Positions 21,707 to 33,535 of a stretch of DNA of 64,000 bases are shown piece after piece. The notes under the pieces were generated by a model. It did not search any database, was not told the origin of the DNA, and was given only the letters and a program-made list of their open reading frames with translations. Source of the DNA: Euonymus europaeus. Lineage: Eukaryota > Streptophyta > Magnoliopsida > Celastrales > Celastraceae. Location: the NCBI GenBank assembly GCA_963580455.1, contig OY756969.1, positions 10,121,501 through 10,185,500 on the forward strand, written 5' to 3'. The position numbers and the translations under genes were made by a program. The stretch's first letter is position 1. Each line of letters starts with the position of its first letter.

Positions 21707-24700
21707 ATTTGTTCTCTTGAAAACAACACAATCTACGAAGCGAATTCTAGTAAATTTGGACATAAAGGAACAATAAAAGGTGCATACCTGTCAACTTTGA
21801 CGGTTCATAATTACTCAATTCTATCCATAGACGAGGCTTTAACGGTTTTGTCTATTTCTGATACAAAGTTACGGTTTTGGCATCGAAATAATATATGGAG
21901 CTTATACTCATAAAATTTGACATATGAGAACAATAAAAAATGTACACTGAGCAACTTTGACTGTACAAAATTGCACAAATCTCTCTATGAAGGAGCTTTT
22001 AACGGCTTTCTCCATTATTCGTAGAAAGTTGGTGTTTTGGCATCGAACTAATTTCAGAAGCTTATACTCGTAAAATTTGATATAGAAGAACAATAAAAAG
22101 TGTACACCGAGCAAGTTTGATTGTCTGAAATTGCTCAACTCTCTCCGTGGGGGTGTTTTTAATGGTTTTGCCCAATCGAAATTTATTCTCTTGAAAACAA
22201 AACAATCTACGAAGAAAATACTAGTAAATTTGCACATAAAGAAACAATAAAAAGTGGATGCCTATCAACTTTGATGATTCAGAATTATTCAATTCTATCC
22301 ATGGAGGAGCCTTTAACGGTTTTCTCTATTTCTGATACAAAGTTACGGTTTTGGCATCGAAATAATATGAAGCTTATACTCGTAAAATGTTAGATATAAG
22401 AAGAACAAAAAGTGTACACCGAGCAACATTGATGGTTCGGAATTGCTCAACTCTCTCTATGGATGAGCTTTTAATGGTTTTGTCCATTTGTCATAGAATG
22501 TTGATGTTTTAGCATCGAAATAATCTCATAAGCTTATACTCGTAAAATTTGATATAGAAGAACAATAAAAAGTGTACACCGAGCAAGTTTGATTGTCCGA
22601 AATTGCCCAACTCTCTCCGTGGGGGTGTTTTTAATGGTTTTGCCCAATTTAGAATGAAATTTATTCTCTTAACAACAAAACAATCTACGAAACGAATACT
22701 AGTAAATTTGGACATAAAAAAACAATAAAAAGTGGATGCCTATCAACTTTGATGATTCGGAATTATTCAATTCTATCCATGGAGGAGCCTTTAACGGTTT
22801 TGTCCATTTGTGATACAAAGTTGAGGTTTTGGCATCTAAATAATCTACGAAACTTATACTCCTATAATTTGACATATAAGAACAATAAAAAGTGTACACT
22901 GAGCAACTTTAATAGTCCAAAATTGATCAACTTCCTCGACAGAGATGCTTTGATCGGTTTTCTCCAATTAAGAAGGAAATTTGTTCTCTTGACAACAAAA
23001 CAATCTACCAAGCGAATACTAGTAAAAAGTGGATGCCTATCAACTTTGATGGTTCAGATTTACTCAATTCTATCCATGGAGGAGCCTTTAACAGTTTTGT
23101 CCATTTATGATACAAAGTTGGTGTTTTGGCACGAAAATAATCTATGGAGCTTATACTCATAAAACTTGACATATGAGAACAACAAAAAGTGTACGCCGAG
23201 CAACATTGATGGTTTGGAATTACTTAACTCTCTCTATGGAAGAGCTTTTAACGGTTTTGTCCATTTTTCATAGAATGTTGGTGTTTTGGCATCAAAATAA
23301 TCTCATAAGTTATACTCATAAAATTTGACAGAGGTACTTTGATTGGTTTTGCCCAATTTAGAACGAAATTTGTTCTCTTGACAACAAAACAGTCAACAAG
23401 CGAATACTAGTAAATTTAAACAGAAAGAAACAATAAAAGTTGCATTCCTATCAACTTTGACGATTCGAAATAACTCAATTCTATCCATGGAGGAGCCTTT
23501 AACGGTTTTGTTCATTTATGATACAAAGTTAGAGTTTTGGCATCGATATAATCTATGGAGCTTATACTCATAAAATTTGACATAGAAGAACAATAAAAAG
23601 TGTACACCGTGCAACTTTGGTAGTCCAAAATTGCTGAACTCTATTGACAGAGATGCTTTGATCGGTTTTCTCCAATTAAGAACGAAATTTTTTCTAATGA
23701 CAACAAACCAATCTACGAAGCGAATACTAGTAAATTTGGACATAAAGAAACAAAAAAATGTGTATACCTATCAATTTTGACGGTTCAGAATTACTCAATT
23801 CTATCCATGGAGGTGCCTTTAACGTTTTGTCCATTTATGATACAAAGTTGGTCTTTTGGCATGAAAATAATCTATGGAGCTTATACTCATAAAATTTGAC
23901 ATATGAGAACAATAAAAAGTGTACACCGAGCAACATTGATGGTTCGAAATTTCTCAACACTCTCTTTAGATGAGCTTTTAATGGTTTTATCCATTTGTCA
24001 TAGAAAGTTGGGGTTTTGTCATCGAAATAATCTAGGAAGCTTATACTCGTAAAATTTGACATATAAGAACAACAAAATTGTATGCCGAGCAACATTGATG
24101 GTTCGGAATTGCTCAACTCTCTCTATGGAGAAGCTTTTCACGGTTTTGTCCATTTGTCATAGAATTTTGGTGTTTTAGCATCGAAATAATCTCATAAGCT
24201 TATACTCGTAAAATTTGATATAGAAGAAGAATAAAAAGTGTACACCGAGTAAATTTGGACATAAAGAAACAATAAAAGGTGGATGCCTATCAACTTTGAT
24301 GATTCAGAATGATTCAATTCTATCCATGGAGGAGCCTTTAACGGTTTTGTCCATTTGTGATACAAAGTTGAGGTTTTGGCATCTAAATAATCTACAGAGC
24401 TTATAATCCTATAATTTGACATATAAGAACAATAAAAAGTGTACACCGAGCAACTTTGATAGTCTAAAGTTGCTCAACTCTCTCAACAGAGGTGCTTTGA
24501 TCAGTTTTCTCCAATTAAGAAGGAAATTTGTTATCTTGACAACAAAACAATCTACCAAGCGAATACTAGTAAATTTGGACATAAAGAAACAATAAAAACT
24601 GTCTACCTATCAACTTTGATGGTTCGGAATTACTCAATTATATTCCTGGAGGAGTCTTTAACAGTTTTGTCCATTTGTGATATAAAGTTGGGTTTTTGGT

Positions 24701-26515
24701 ATCGAAATAATCTATGCAGCTTATACTCATAAAATTTGACATAAGAGAAAAATAAAAAGTGTAGACCGAGCAACTTTGATGATTTGAAATTGCTCAACTC
24801 TATCGATGGAGATGTTTTTAATGGTTTTGCCCAGTTTATAACGAAATTTGTTTTTTTGACAACAAAAAAATCTACGAAGCGAATACTAGTAAATTTGGAA
24901 ATAAAGAAACAAAAAATGTGTATACCTATCACCCTTGAAGGTTCGGAATTACTCAATTCTATCGATGGAGAAGCTTTTAACGGTTTTTTCCATTTATGAT
25001 ACAAAGTTGGTGTTTTGGCATGAAAATAATCTATGGAGCTTATACTCATAAAATTTGACATATGAGAACAATAAAAAGTGTACGCAGAGCAACATTGATG
25101 GTTTGTAATTGCTCGACTCTCTCTATGGAGGACCTTTTAACGGTTTTGTCCATTTGTCATAGAATGTTGGTGTTTTAGCATCGAAATAATCTCATAATTT
25201 TATACTCATAAAATTTGATACAGAAGAACAATAAGAAGTGTACACCGAGCAAGTTTGATCGTCCGAAATTGTTCAACTCTCTCCGTGCTGGTGTTTTTAA
25301 TGGTTTTGTCCAATTTAAACGAAATTTATTCTCTTCACAACAAAAAAAATCTACGAAGCCAATACTAGTAAATTTGGACTTAAAAAAATAATAAAAAGTG
25401 GATGCCTATCAACTTTGATGATTCGGAATTATTCAATTCTATCCATAGAGGAGCCTTTAACGGTTTTGTCCATTTTTGATACAAAGTTGAGGTTTTGGCA
25501 TCTAAATAATCTACGAAGCTTATAATCCTATAATTTGACATATATGAAAAATAAAAAGTGTACACCGAGCAACTTCGATAGTCCAAAATTGCTCAACTCT
25601 CTCGACAGAGGTGCTTCGATCGGTTTTCTCCAATTAAGAAGGAAATTTCTTATCTTGACAACAAAACAATCTACCAAACGAATACTAGTAAATTTGGACA
25701 TAAAGAAACAATAAAAAGTGTCTACCTATCAACTTTGATGGTTTGGAATTACTTAATTCTATCGCTGAAGGTACCTTTAACGGTTTTGTCCATTTGTGAT
25801 ACAAAATGGGTTTTGGTATCGAAATAATCTATGCAGCTTATACTCGTAAAATTTGACATAAGAGGAAAATAAAAAGTGTAGACAGAGCAACTTTGATGGT
25901 CCGAAATTGCTCAAGTCTCTCGATGTAGGTTTTTTTAATGGTTTTGCCAATTTAGAACGAAATTTGTTCTCTTGATAACAAAATAGTCGACAAAGCGAAT
26001 ATTAGTAAATTTGGATATAAAGAAACAATAAAAATTGCATTGCTATCAACTTTGACGGTTCGGAATTACTCAATTCTATCCATGGAGGAGCTTTTAATGG
26101 TTTTGTCCATTTATGATGCAAAGTTGGTGTTTCGGCATGAAAATAATCTATGGAGCTTATACTATTAAAATTTGACATATGAGAACAATAAAAAGCGTAC
26201 ACCGAGCAACATTGATGGTTCGGAATTTCTCAACACTCTCTTTAGATGAGCTTTTAATGGTTTTATCCATTTGTCATAGAAAGTTGAGATTTTGGCATTG
26301 AAATAATCTAGGAAGCTAATACTCGCAAAATTTAACATATAAGAACAACAAAAAGTGTACACGGAGCAACATTGATTGTTTGGAATTGCTCAACTCTCTC
26401 TATGGAGGAGCTTTTAATGGTTTTGCCCATTTTTCATAGAATGTTGGTGTTTTAGCATCGAAATAATCTCATAAGCTTATACTCATAAAATTTGATATAG
26501 AAGAACTATAAAAAG
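21707..26515 (+). repeat. 160-bp tandem satellite array, block 4
   Basis: Continuation of the array in the same orientation. Two subtypes of the divergent monomer are seen: one with gatggaggtgtttttaatgg then gcccaatttagaacg, another with gacagaggtgctttgatcgg then ctccaattaagaagg. Trimer spacing (about 470-480 bp) is common here, as with ccgtgggggtgtttttaatgg at 22145 and 22617. Partial monomers at about 23330 and 24248 mark internal deletions. It ends at aaaag (26511-26515), the target-site copy of the chromovirus. Confidence 0.95.
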
Positions 26516-28536
26516 TGTGAAATCCCCACCCAAAATGTTAGAAATTTTGATGTTTGAGCAAAAGAGAGAAACTGGACTAGGCGCACCTCAGGGCGCCTAT
26601 GCGCTGCGCCTAGTCCAGTGAGGTATGCAGGGGTGAAGACCAAAAGAAGAGGCACTGGACTACTTAGCGCACTTACCCTGAAGCGCTGCTCTGGGCGCCC
26701 TACTGGGCGCACCTTCGCACGCGCCTAGGCGTGCCACCCTGGCGCTTAGGCGCTCCAGCGCCTACTCCCTTCCTCTCCCACTGGACTGGGCGCAGCGCTC
26801 TAAGTCCAGTGCGGTATGCAGCGCTTCAGGGTACGTGCGCTTCAGGGTAGGCGCCCAGTAGGGCGCTTAGGCGCCCAGGGTAGCGCCTAGGCGCAACCCG
26901 AGTTCCTTCAAAGATGGTTCCAGCATGTTTTAGAGAAATTTCTGGTATGTTTTAGTTCTAGAGAGAGAGCAACGATTCTAGAGAGAGAAGAGTATATTAA
27001 GGTGATTCTTGGTGATTGAAGCTCAATTGTAGAGATTTAGAAAGGATTCAAGGAAGATTCAAGCCTTGGAGGTAAGTTTCTTCATTTTTCCATTTCTAGG
27101 GTTTTAAGTAGATCTTGTTAGTTTGGTTCGGAGTTGATTCCTATGGTTTAGATATGTTAATTCTAGGTTGATTTTGGATGTATATGGAGATTGATTTGTG
27201 ATTTGGAGTAGAGTTGAGCTTGGGTTGAGTTTGGAGGATTTTGGAGAAATTCTAGAGGGAGAAGGTGAGTAATTTCGAATTTATTAATTTAATCGATGTT
27301 TATATGAGTTGTTGGTTGTTTGTAGATGTGTGAATGGGTTTTATTTTGTGTTTCCACCTTAATTGCTTCTAAGGGGAAATGAGCCTTCTTGTGAAATGTT
27401 GTTAATTCTTGATAATGCATGACCGAATATGTGTGTTCCATCACCTATGGGCACGGTGTGATTTCCGTTCGTGCATCATGGTAGTTATGTATATATATAT
27501 ATGTAGGTTGTTCGTATATATATATATCTTTTTGGCATGTCATGGCATTAATGCATTAGAATTGCATGAGGGACCGGGTATGGACTCGGGCTCCTTAGGA
27601 TTCTTGAAAGCTACTTGGAGGGATGACGAGGTGATGAGAGTTACCACCGAGTCAAGTGAACTCCATGTAGGATAACGCATTAGAGGTATGGTTCATGAGG
27701 GACCTTGCCTGGAGTGGTGCGGGCATGATAGGATCACGCAACCGGGAAATCCAAGAGCGTTTAATGTTGGGGAGCTTGCTCCTGTTCAATAGTCATGGTT
27801 AGCGACCATGATATTGATGAGTTGATTAGGTGAGCTTGCTCACGTTCGATATTACATGGAACGAGCCATGGTATCGATGAGGTTTGCTCATTGAGGGGAT
27901 TGACCGGGTTTATGTTCGATGTGATTGTTGAGTATACGTGCATGTGGTAGGTTTCATATTGTTGCATAGCCTATTGTTTCAGATTCGGCCTTATACTCAT
28001 ATTACTCATACCCTACTAAGCTTCTTGTTCACCCTCTACTTTCATTCCTTCCCACGGGTGATACTGGTACAGGTACAGGTACTAGTGGAGCGGATCAGTG
28101 AGAGCGGGGTGTGACATGGATGGCCCTGGGTAGGATGTGGGTTCTGGAGAAATACTCTAAGCACATATTTTATATATGATGCATTGATGTTTATCTATAA
28201 TATTCTTATAACCATTTGGCACCAGAGGGTGTATGCATGATGTATGCTGGGTATTGATTATTGTTATATGATATTATGAATTTGATGATGTGTTTATACT
28301 ATCAGTTTTTGCATGCTGGTAGTGAATGGCATGAGGCCCTAGGATCAGGATTGCATGTGATTGAGGCCTGAGGCCTGGCTAGGTTGCTAGTGTGATGGAT
28401 TTTATACATATTGCTGCGCGTTTTTGATGCAGGCAGGGACTCTCCGATATACGGGGAGATGCCGCCGGATGATCGCACTAGCTGCCTAGGACTGTGCCGG
28501 AGGGCACCCGTGACGTGCCCGGACTGGGGCGTCACG
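26516..28536 (+). repeat. 5' LTR of the chromovirus
   Basis: Direct repeat of 33484-35630. It starts TGTGAAATCCCC and ends GGGGCGTCACG, where the 3' LTR has CACA, so its last base is mutated. It lacks about 157 bp present in the 3' LTR (3' LTR coordinates about 34253-34411), the junction lying at about 27340, and has a longer GC-rich block. A TA microsatellite lies at 27487-27528. Confidence 0.93.
26571..26900. repeat. GC-rich GGCGCC/CCTAGG block with stem-loops (5' LTR)
   Basis: About 330 bp dense in gcgcctaggcgc-type words, unlike the AT-rich surroundings. The 14-bp arms ACTGGACTAGGCGC (26571-26584) and their exact complement (26606-26619) enclose a 21-nt loop. Further pairs of CACTGGACT with AGTCCAGTG occur near 26780-26812. 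The block is longer here than in the 3' LTR, suggesting local expansion or contraction. Confidence 0.8.
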
Positions 28537-28539
28537 ATT

Positions 28540-28550
28540 TGGTATCAGAG
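28540..28550 (+). other. Primer-binding site, tRNA-iMet
   Basis: tggtatcagag, four bases after the LTR end, is the standard complement of initiator tRNA-Met used by plant chromoviruses. Confidence 0.9.
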
Positions 28551-28722
28551 GGAGGTTTGTTTGTTTATATGTAGGATCGGGGATGGGTCCTAGATGAATG
28601 AGTAGTGTAATCCAAGCCATGTCACAACCGCTGCTGATCTGGTATGTTTTCCAATCCCTAGTAAATCCTCTGTTGAGTTGTGTGTTAAATGGTATGTCTG
28701 TTTGCCATGCAGATGAATAACT

Positions 28723-29792
28723 ACCAGGTCTGAGAGTGGGACTGAGGTACCTCGTGGCAGAGGGCGACGGGGAGTTTGTAGGGGCCGAGGTAGAGGTCGT
28801 AGTGTTGGGGTGGGGCGTGTCACTAGAGGCACTCTTAGCACTGAGGATTCGGTTCCAAATGTGGATCCGGAGTTGAGAGAGGAAGAGATAGTTCATGAGG
28901 GACTACCGATGGAGAGTGATGATCAGCAGGCACCACCTGCAGGACCTGTTGCTCCTGTTACTACAGGGGGCAACCGGTGACGATGGAGGGACTAGCTAGC
29001 TTCATGATGAGTATGGTGCAGACACAGGCACAAACTATAGCACAAGCGGTGGCTCAGGCGATAGGTGCAACTGGCACTCGTACTGAGGGAGTGGTACCCG
29101 AGGCTACTACTGAGGTAGCTACAGCACCGAGAGCTGGAAGGGGTATGCATGAGGTGGATCAGCTGAGGAGGACTTCTCCTCCAACCTTTTCTGGGGATGG
29201 AACGGGTGTGGGGGCGGAGGAGTGGTTCAATCAGCTGAGCATGAGGATTGATACGTTAGAGATACCCGATGAGCGGCGGGTGAAGTTTGTTTTCTATTAT
29301 CTGAGTGGAGTGGCCTATGAATGGTGGATGTTCATGGGTCAGAGACGGAATGAGTTGACTTGGACCTTTTTTGAGCAGTTGTTCATGCAGAAGTTTGTGC
29401 CGAGACCTTTACAGACGGAGAGGGCCAAGCAGTTTCTAGATTTGTTGCAGACATCAGAGATGACGATGTCTCAGTACACTAAGCAGTTTGAGGAGTTGTA
29501 TCAATTTGGGAGAGAGTTTTCTCCTACCGATGCAAAAAAGGCGGCAAGGTACCGAGATGGGTTGCTACCCAGTCTTGGGAGGATGGTGATGGCCACTAGG
29601 GTGGTATCGTATGATGATACAGTTGAGATGACGTTGGAATTTGAGTTGAGTGAGCGGAATGAGGCTCAGAGAAAGTGTCCAGTGATTGAGGGTAGCAGTG
29701 GTGGTGGTGGTAACCACAAGAAGCAGAAGACTGATTTTTGTCATCAGAAAGGGACCGAGGCAAGGGTCCGAGGCCCCCAGGGGGCAAGGTGA
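28723..29792 (+). pseudogene. Chromovirus gag, N-terminal and capsid part
   Basis: Gag packages the element RNA. An arginine/glycine-rich N-terminal piece (28723-28980; RGRGRGRSVGVGR) is read in one frame and ends with TGA at 28978. The capsid-like part (28977-29792) is in the next frame, with alanine/glutamine-rich residues 1-40, then PPTFSGDG, EEWFNQL, GVAYEWW and FVPRPLQTERAKQFLDLL, the core motifs of the plant retrotransposon gag domain. It breaks around 29750, where the text shifts into the zinc-knuckle frame. No clear initiator ATG is preserved upstream: the ATG at 28712 leads quickly to a stop. Two frame changes make it a pseudogene. Confidence 0.85.
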
Positions 29793-30022
29793 CGTGTTAT
29801 AAGTGTGGGAAGGAGGGGCACATGAGGAATGAGTGTAGAGCTTCTAGGTTTAAGTGCTATAGTTGTGGCAAGATGGGCCACAAGAAGAGTGAATGTCCGC
29901 AGGGTAACCAGGGAGGGCAGCATCAGCCTCAGATACCGGGGGTACCACCTCTAACTCTTCCTTCCACTGTTCCATCGGGAGGGAGAGGACGAGGTGGAGG
30001 TAGACAGTCTCAGCAGCAGTAG
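29738..30022 (+). pseudogene. Gag nucleocapsid with two CCHC zinc knuckles
   Basis: Continues gag in the pol frame. Two knuckles of the form C-x2-C-x4-H-x4-C are intact: CYKCGKEGHMRNEC (29795-29836) and CYSCGKMGHKKSEC (29855-29896), followed by a proline/glycine/glutamine-rich tail. The frame stops with TAG at 30020 right after a run of CAG codons and continues without shift into protease, so the stop is either a mutated glutamine codon or a gag-pol boundary. Mutation is more likely, since these elements usually have one fused ORF. Two knuckles are more than the single one common in plant chromoviruses. Confidence 0.88.
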
Positions 30023-31189
30023 TATGCCCTGATGGATGGTCGTGTCTTTGCTATGGGACATCAGGAGGCACAGGAGCATCCCAACTTCATTGGAGGTACA
30101 TTCTTGATTTCAAATTGTTGGGCTAGAGTCTTGTTTGATTCTGGAGCTACCTCATCATTTATTACTAGTTCGTTAGCGAATGCACTAGCGGTGGAGATTT
30201 CGCCGATTAGGAGAATGTTTACGGTGTCATCACCATTCGGGCACTTTACCACGTTGGAGGGAGTAGTGTTTGGTTGTGAGTGTCGGTTTGGAGCAATATC
30301 TCTACAAGCCGATTTATATGTGTTAGATTTCAAGGACTTCGATGTGATACTCGGAGTTGATTGGTTGACAAAGCACCAAGGAGTGCTTGACTTTTGGCAA
30401 AGGAGGATCACTCTTAGAGTACTGGAGGGTGGGGTGATTCACTTACAGGGATCGAAGGGGATACCATGCCCTCATTTCATGGATAACCCTTCGTATCTGG
30501 ATTGTAGAGTCGCAAGTTTGGTGACTTCGGCTCCTAAGGGAGATGTAGATACTATGATTCGGGTAGTGGAAGAGTTTATGGATGTTTTTCCAGAAGAGTT
30601 GCCGGGATTACCTCCGAAGAGGGAGATTGACTTTGCTATTGAGTTGCATCCGAACGTCAAGCCGATTTTTATTCCGCCGTATCTGATGGCTACAGCGGAG
30701 TTAAAGGAGTTGAGTTCTCAATTAGAGGAGTTGCTAGACTTGGGGTTCATTAGACCGAGTGTGTCCCCGTGGGGAGCACCGGTGTTGTTCGTCAAGAAGA
30801 AAGACGGAAGTTTGAGGATGTGTATTGATTATAGGCAGTTGAATAAGGTTACAGTGAGGAATAAGTATCCGTTGCCTAGGATCAATGATTTGTTTGACCA
30901 ATTGAGAGGTGCTAGGCATTTCTATAAGATTGACTTGAGGTCAGGTTATCATCAGTTGAGGATTAAAGATGAGGATATCCAGAAAACAGCGTTTAGAACT
31001 CGTTATGGGCATTATGAGTTTCTTGTGATGCCGTTTGGGTTGACAAATGCCCCAGCGATGTTCATGGACCTAATGCAAAGGGTTCTTAGACCATTTTTGG
31101 ATAACTTTGTGGTGGTGTTTATAGATGATATATTGATTTATTCTCCTATGGAGGAAGAGCATGAGGAACACTTGAGGGTAGTGTTATAG
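30023..31189 (+). pseudogene. Chromovirus pol: protease and reverse transcriptase
   Basis: Protease: catalytic [11 protein letters not shown] with the aspartate at 30137, and a later DVILGVDWL hydrophobic strand (about 30340). RT: the linker region with [15 protein letters not shown] (about 30600), [40 protein letters not shown], the [11 protein letters not shown] aspartate, [13 protein letters not shown], and the active-site FIDDILIYS with its two aspartates at 31124-31129. All catalytic residues look intact. TAG at 31187 ends this stretch where the family normally has a glutamine, and the same frame continues immediately. Confidence 0.93.
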
Positions 31190-32047
31190 ACGTTGAGAGA
31201 GAATCAACTGTATGCTAAATTGAGTAAGTGTGAATTTTGGGCCACGGAAGTAAAGTTCCTAGGCCATGTGATCACTCAAGAGGGCATAGCGGTTGACTAC
31301 TCCAAGGTTGAGTCGGTTTTGAATTGGGAGAGACCAAAGAATGTGACAGAGATCCGGAGTTTTCTAGGATTGGCAGGTTATTACCGGAGATTTATTGAGG
31401 ATTTTTCGAGAGTTGCTTCGCCGATGACGCAGCTCACAAAGAAGGGCACACCGTTTGTGTGGACATATGAGTGTGAAGCCATATTTGAGGAGTTGAAGAA
31501 TAGGTTGACAACACCTCCAGTGTTAGTGGTTTCGGAAAGGAATGTAGGCTACCAGGTGTATTGCGATGCGTCTGGAGTTGGTTTAGGGTGTGTGTTGATG
31601 CAACGGGGCCGAGTGATAGAGTATGGTTCAAGGTTGCTCAAGGCACATGAGAGGAATTATCCGGTGCATGATCTGGAGTTAGCGGCAGTGGTGTTTGCAC
31701 TTAAGCAATGGAGGTATTACCTATAGGGGGAGAGATTTGAAGTGTTGTCGGATCACAAGAGCCTCAAGTATCTATTCACCCAAAGAGAATTGAATTTGCG
31801 TCAAAGGAGGTGGATGGAATACTTGGAGGACTTCGACTTCAATTTGCAATACCATCCCGGTAAAGCAAATGTAGTCGCGGATGCGTTGAGTAGGAAGAAG
31901 AAGATTTCTAGCCTATTCATGCATGAGTGGGGAATTGTGGAGACAATCAATGAGTTTGGATTAGAGTTGAAAAGTCAAGAGGAAAAGATGCATTTGTGTT
32001 CTATAACTTCGAGACCTATGATGGTTCAGAAGGTTATAGATGCGTAG
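31190..32047 (+). pseudogene. Chromovirus pol: RT thumb and RNase H
   Basis: Same frame as the previous segment. The RT end is marked by [16 protein letters not shown] and [15 protein letters not shown] (31215-31400). RNase H degrades the RNA of the RNA-DNA hybrid; its acidic residues are visible in [10 protein letters not shown] (31565), [12 protein letters not shown] and [12 protein letters not shown] at 31724 lies between the last two. The connecting text [15 protein letters not shown] and [14 protein letters not shown] is typical. A third stop, TAG at 32045, falls in the tether before integrase. Confidence 0.92.
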
Positions 32048-33535
32048 AATGGAGATCATACATTTGATGTAATTGATGAGAGTCTTGGATGGACTCGAGG
32101 GAATGATGGTGGAGTACGATATGCGGGAAGGTTAGTGGTTCCCGAAGATGATAAGTTGAGACAAGAGATTCTAGAGGAAGCACATCATTCTTGGTTTGCT
32201 ATGCATCCCGAGGGTACGAAGATGTACCGAGACTTGAGGCAGAGTTTCTGGTGGAAGGGAATGAAGGCCGATGTAGCTAGATTTGTGACGAAGTGTCTTA
32301 CTTGTCAACAAGTGAAGGCAGAGCATCAGAGACCAGCTGGATTGTTGCAACCCTTACCGGTAGCACAATGGAAGTGGGAGAAGATCACGATGGACTTTGT
32401 GACGGCGTTGCCAATGACTCAGAGACGGCATGACACAGTTTGGGTGATAGTGGACAGATTGACCAAGTCTGCACACTTCTTATCCATGAACAAGACGGAT
32501 TCGTTAGAGACCTTGAGTACTATGTATGTCAAGGAGATTGTGAGACTTCACAGAATTCCATTATCTATTGTGTCAGACCGAGACCCGCGGTTCACAGGTA
32601 GATTCTGGAGTAGTTTATAGGAGGCATTGGGAACGAAGTTGGATTTCTCTACAGCTTATCATCCTCAGAGTGATGGGCAGAGTGAGAGAACCATACAAAT
32701 TTTGGAAGGTATGCTACAGGCATGTGTAGTCGACTTTGGAGGGAGTTGGGATCGATACTTACATTTGGCGGAGTTTGTGTATAACAACTCCTTTCAGAGT
32801 AGTATCGGAATGGCACCTTACGAGGCACTCTACGGGAGGCCTTGTAGGTCGCCTTTGTGTTAGGTAGAGGTTGGTGAGAAAGTTGTTTCAGGATCGGAGA
32901 TGGTCAAGGAAGCTCGGGAGAGAGTTGATGAGATCCGAACGCGGTTGATCACCGCACAGAGCCGACAAAAGTCTTATGCTGATCGGAGAAGGAGACCTTT
33001 GGAGTTCACTGTAGGCGATAAGGTTTTCTTGAAGGTTAGTCCGAGACGTGGGATTCAGAGGTATATTAAGCATGGGAAGTTGGCACCGAGATTTGTGGGG
33101 CCATTTGAGATTCTGGAGATGGTTGGACCGGTGGTGTACCGTTTGGCACTTCCACCGAAGCTTGAGAAGGTTCACAGTGTATTCCATGTATCAATGCTTC
33201 GGAAATATGAGCCGGATCCGTCGCATGTGATTGATTGGACTACGTTGGAAGTTGAGGAAGATGGGAGTTACACTCTTCAACCGGTGAAGATTCTAGACCG
33301 ACAGAACAAAGTGATGAGATCAAGTGTGATTCCATTAGTGAAAGTGATGTGGATGTACCACAGAGTTGAAGAAGCAACTTGGGAGTTAGAGTCTCGAATG
33401 AAGGAGAAGTACCCGGAGCTGTTCAAAGATTCAGGTACTTGTGTAGTTAAATTTCGGGACGAAATTTCTTTAAGGGGGGAGGATGTGAAACCCCGACCCA
33501 AAATGTTGGAAATTTTGATGTTTGAGCAACGGTGA
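32048..33535 (+). pseudogene. Chromovirus pol: integrase with GPF module and chromodomain
   Basis: Integrase inserts the DNA copy into the genome. The HHCC zinc domain is at about 32175-32310 ([21 protein letters not shown]). Catalytic residues are D (32393, TMDFV), D (32576, SDRDPRF) and E (32684, QSERTIQ), with 35 residues between the last two as expected. TAG stops sit at 32618, between the second D and the E, and at 32861, in the PLC.VEVGE motif. The GPF module (RFVGPFEIL, about 33088) is followed by KVHSVFHVSML and a chromodomain-like C-terminus (about 33240-33430: EPVKI-like LQPVKILDR, VKVMW, EEATWE, KYPELF). The frame runs past the LTR border and stops at 33533, 50 bp inside the 3' LTR, a usual arrangement in this lineage. 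Confidence 0.92.
33467..33483 (+). other. Polypurine tract of the chromovirus
   Basis: ctttaaggggggaggat lies immediately before the TGTGAAA of the 3' LTR, at the expected plus-strand primer position, and overlaps the end of the pol frame. Confidence 0.85.

Noticed and set aside
27409..27675. An open frame of about 90 codons present in both chromovirus LTRs (also near 34482-34754).
   Set aside because: It is repeated only because the LTR is repeated, spans a TA microsatellite and differs in length between copies. No domain is seen.
28620..28722. A possible intron before gag (gtatgttttcc ... tttgccatgcag) in the chromovirus leader.
   Set aside because: Splice-like words are present, but no upstream coding exon is visible and such words are common by chance. 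RNA evidence would be needed.
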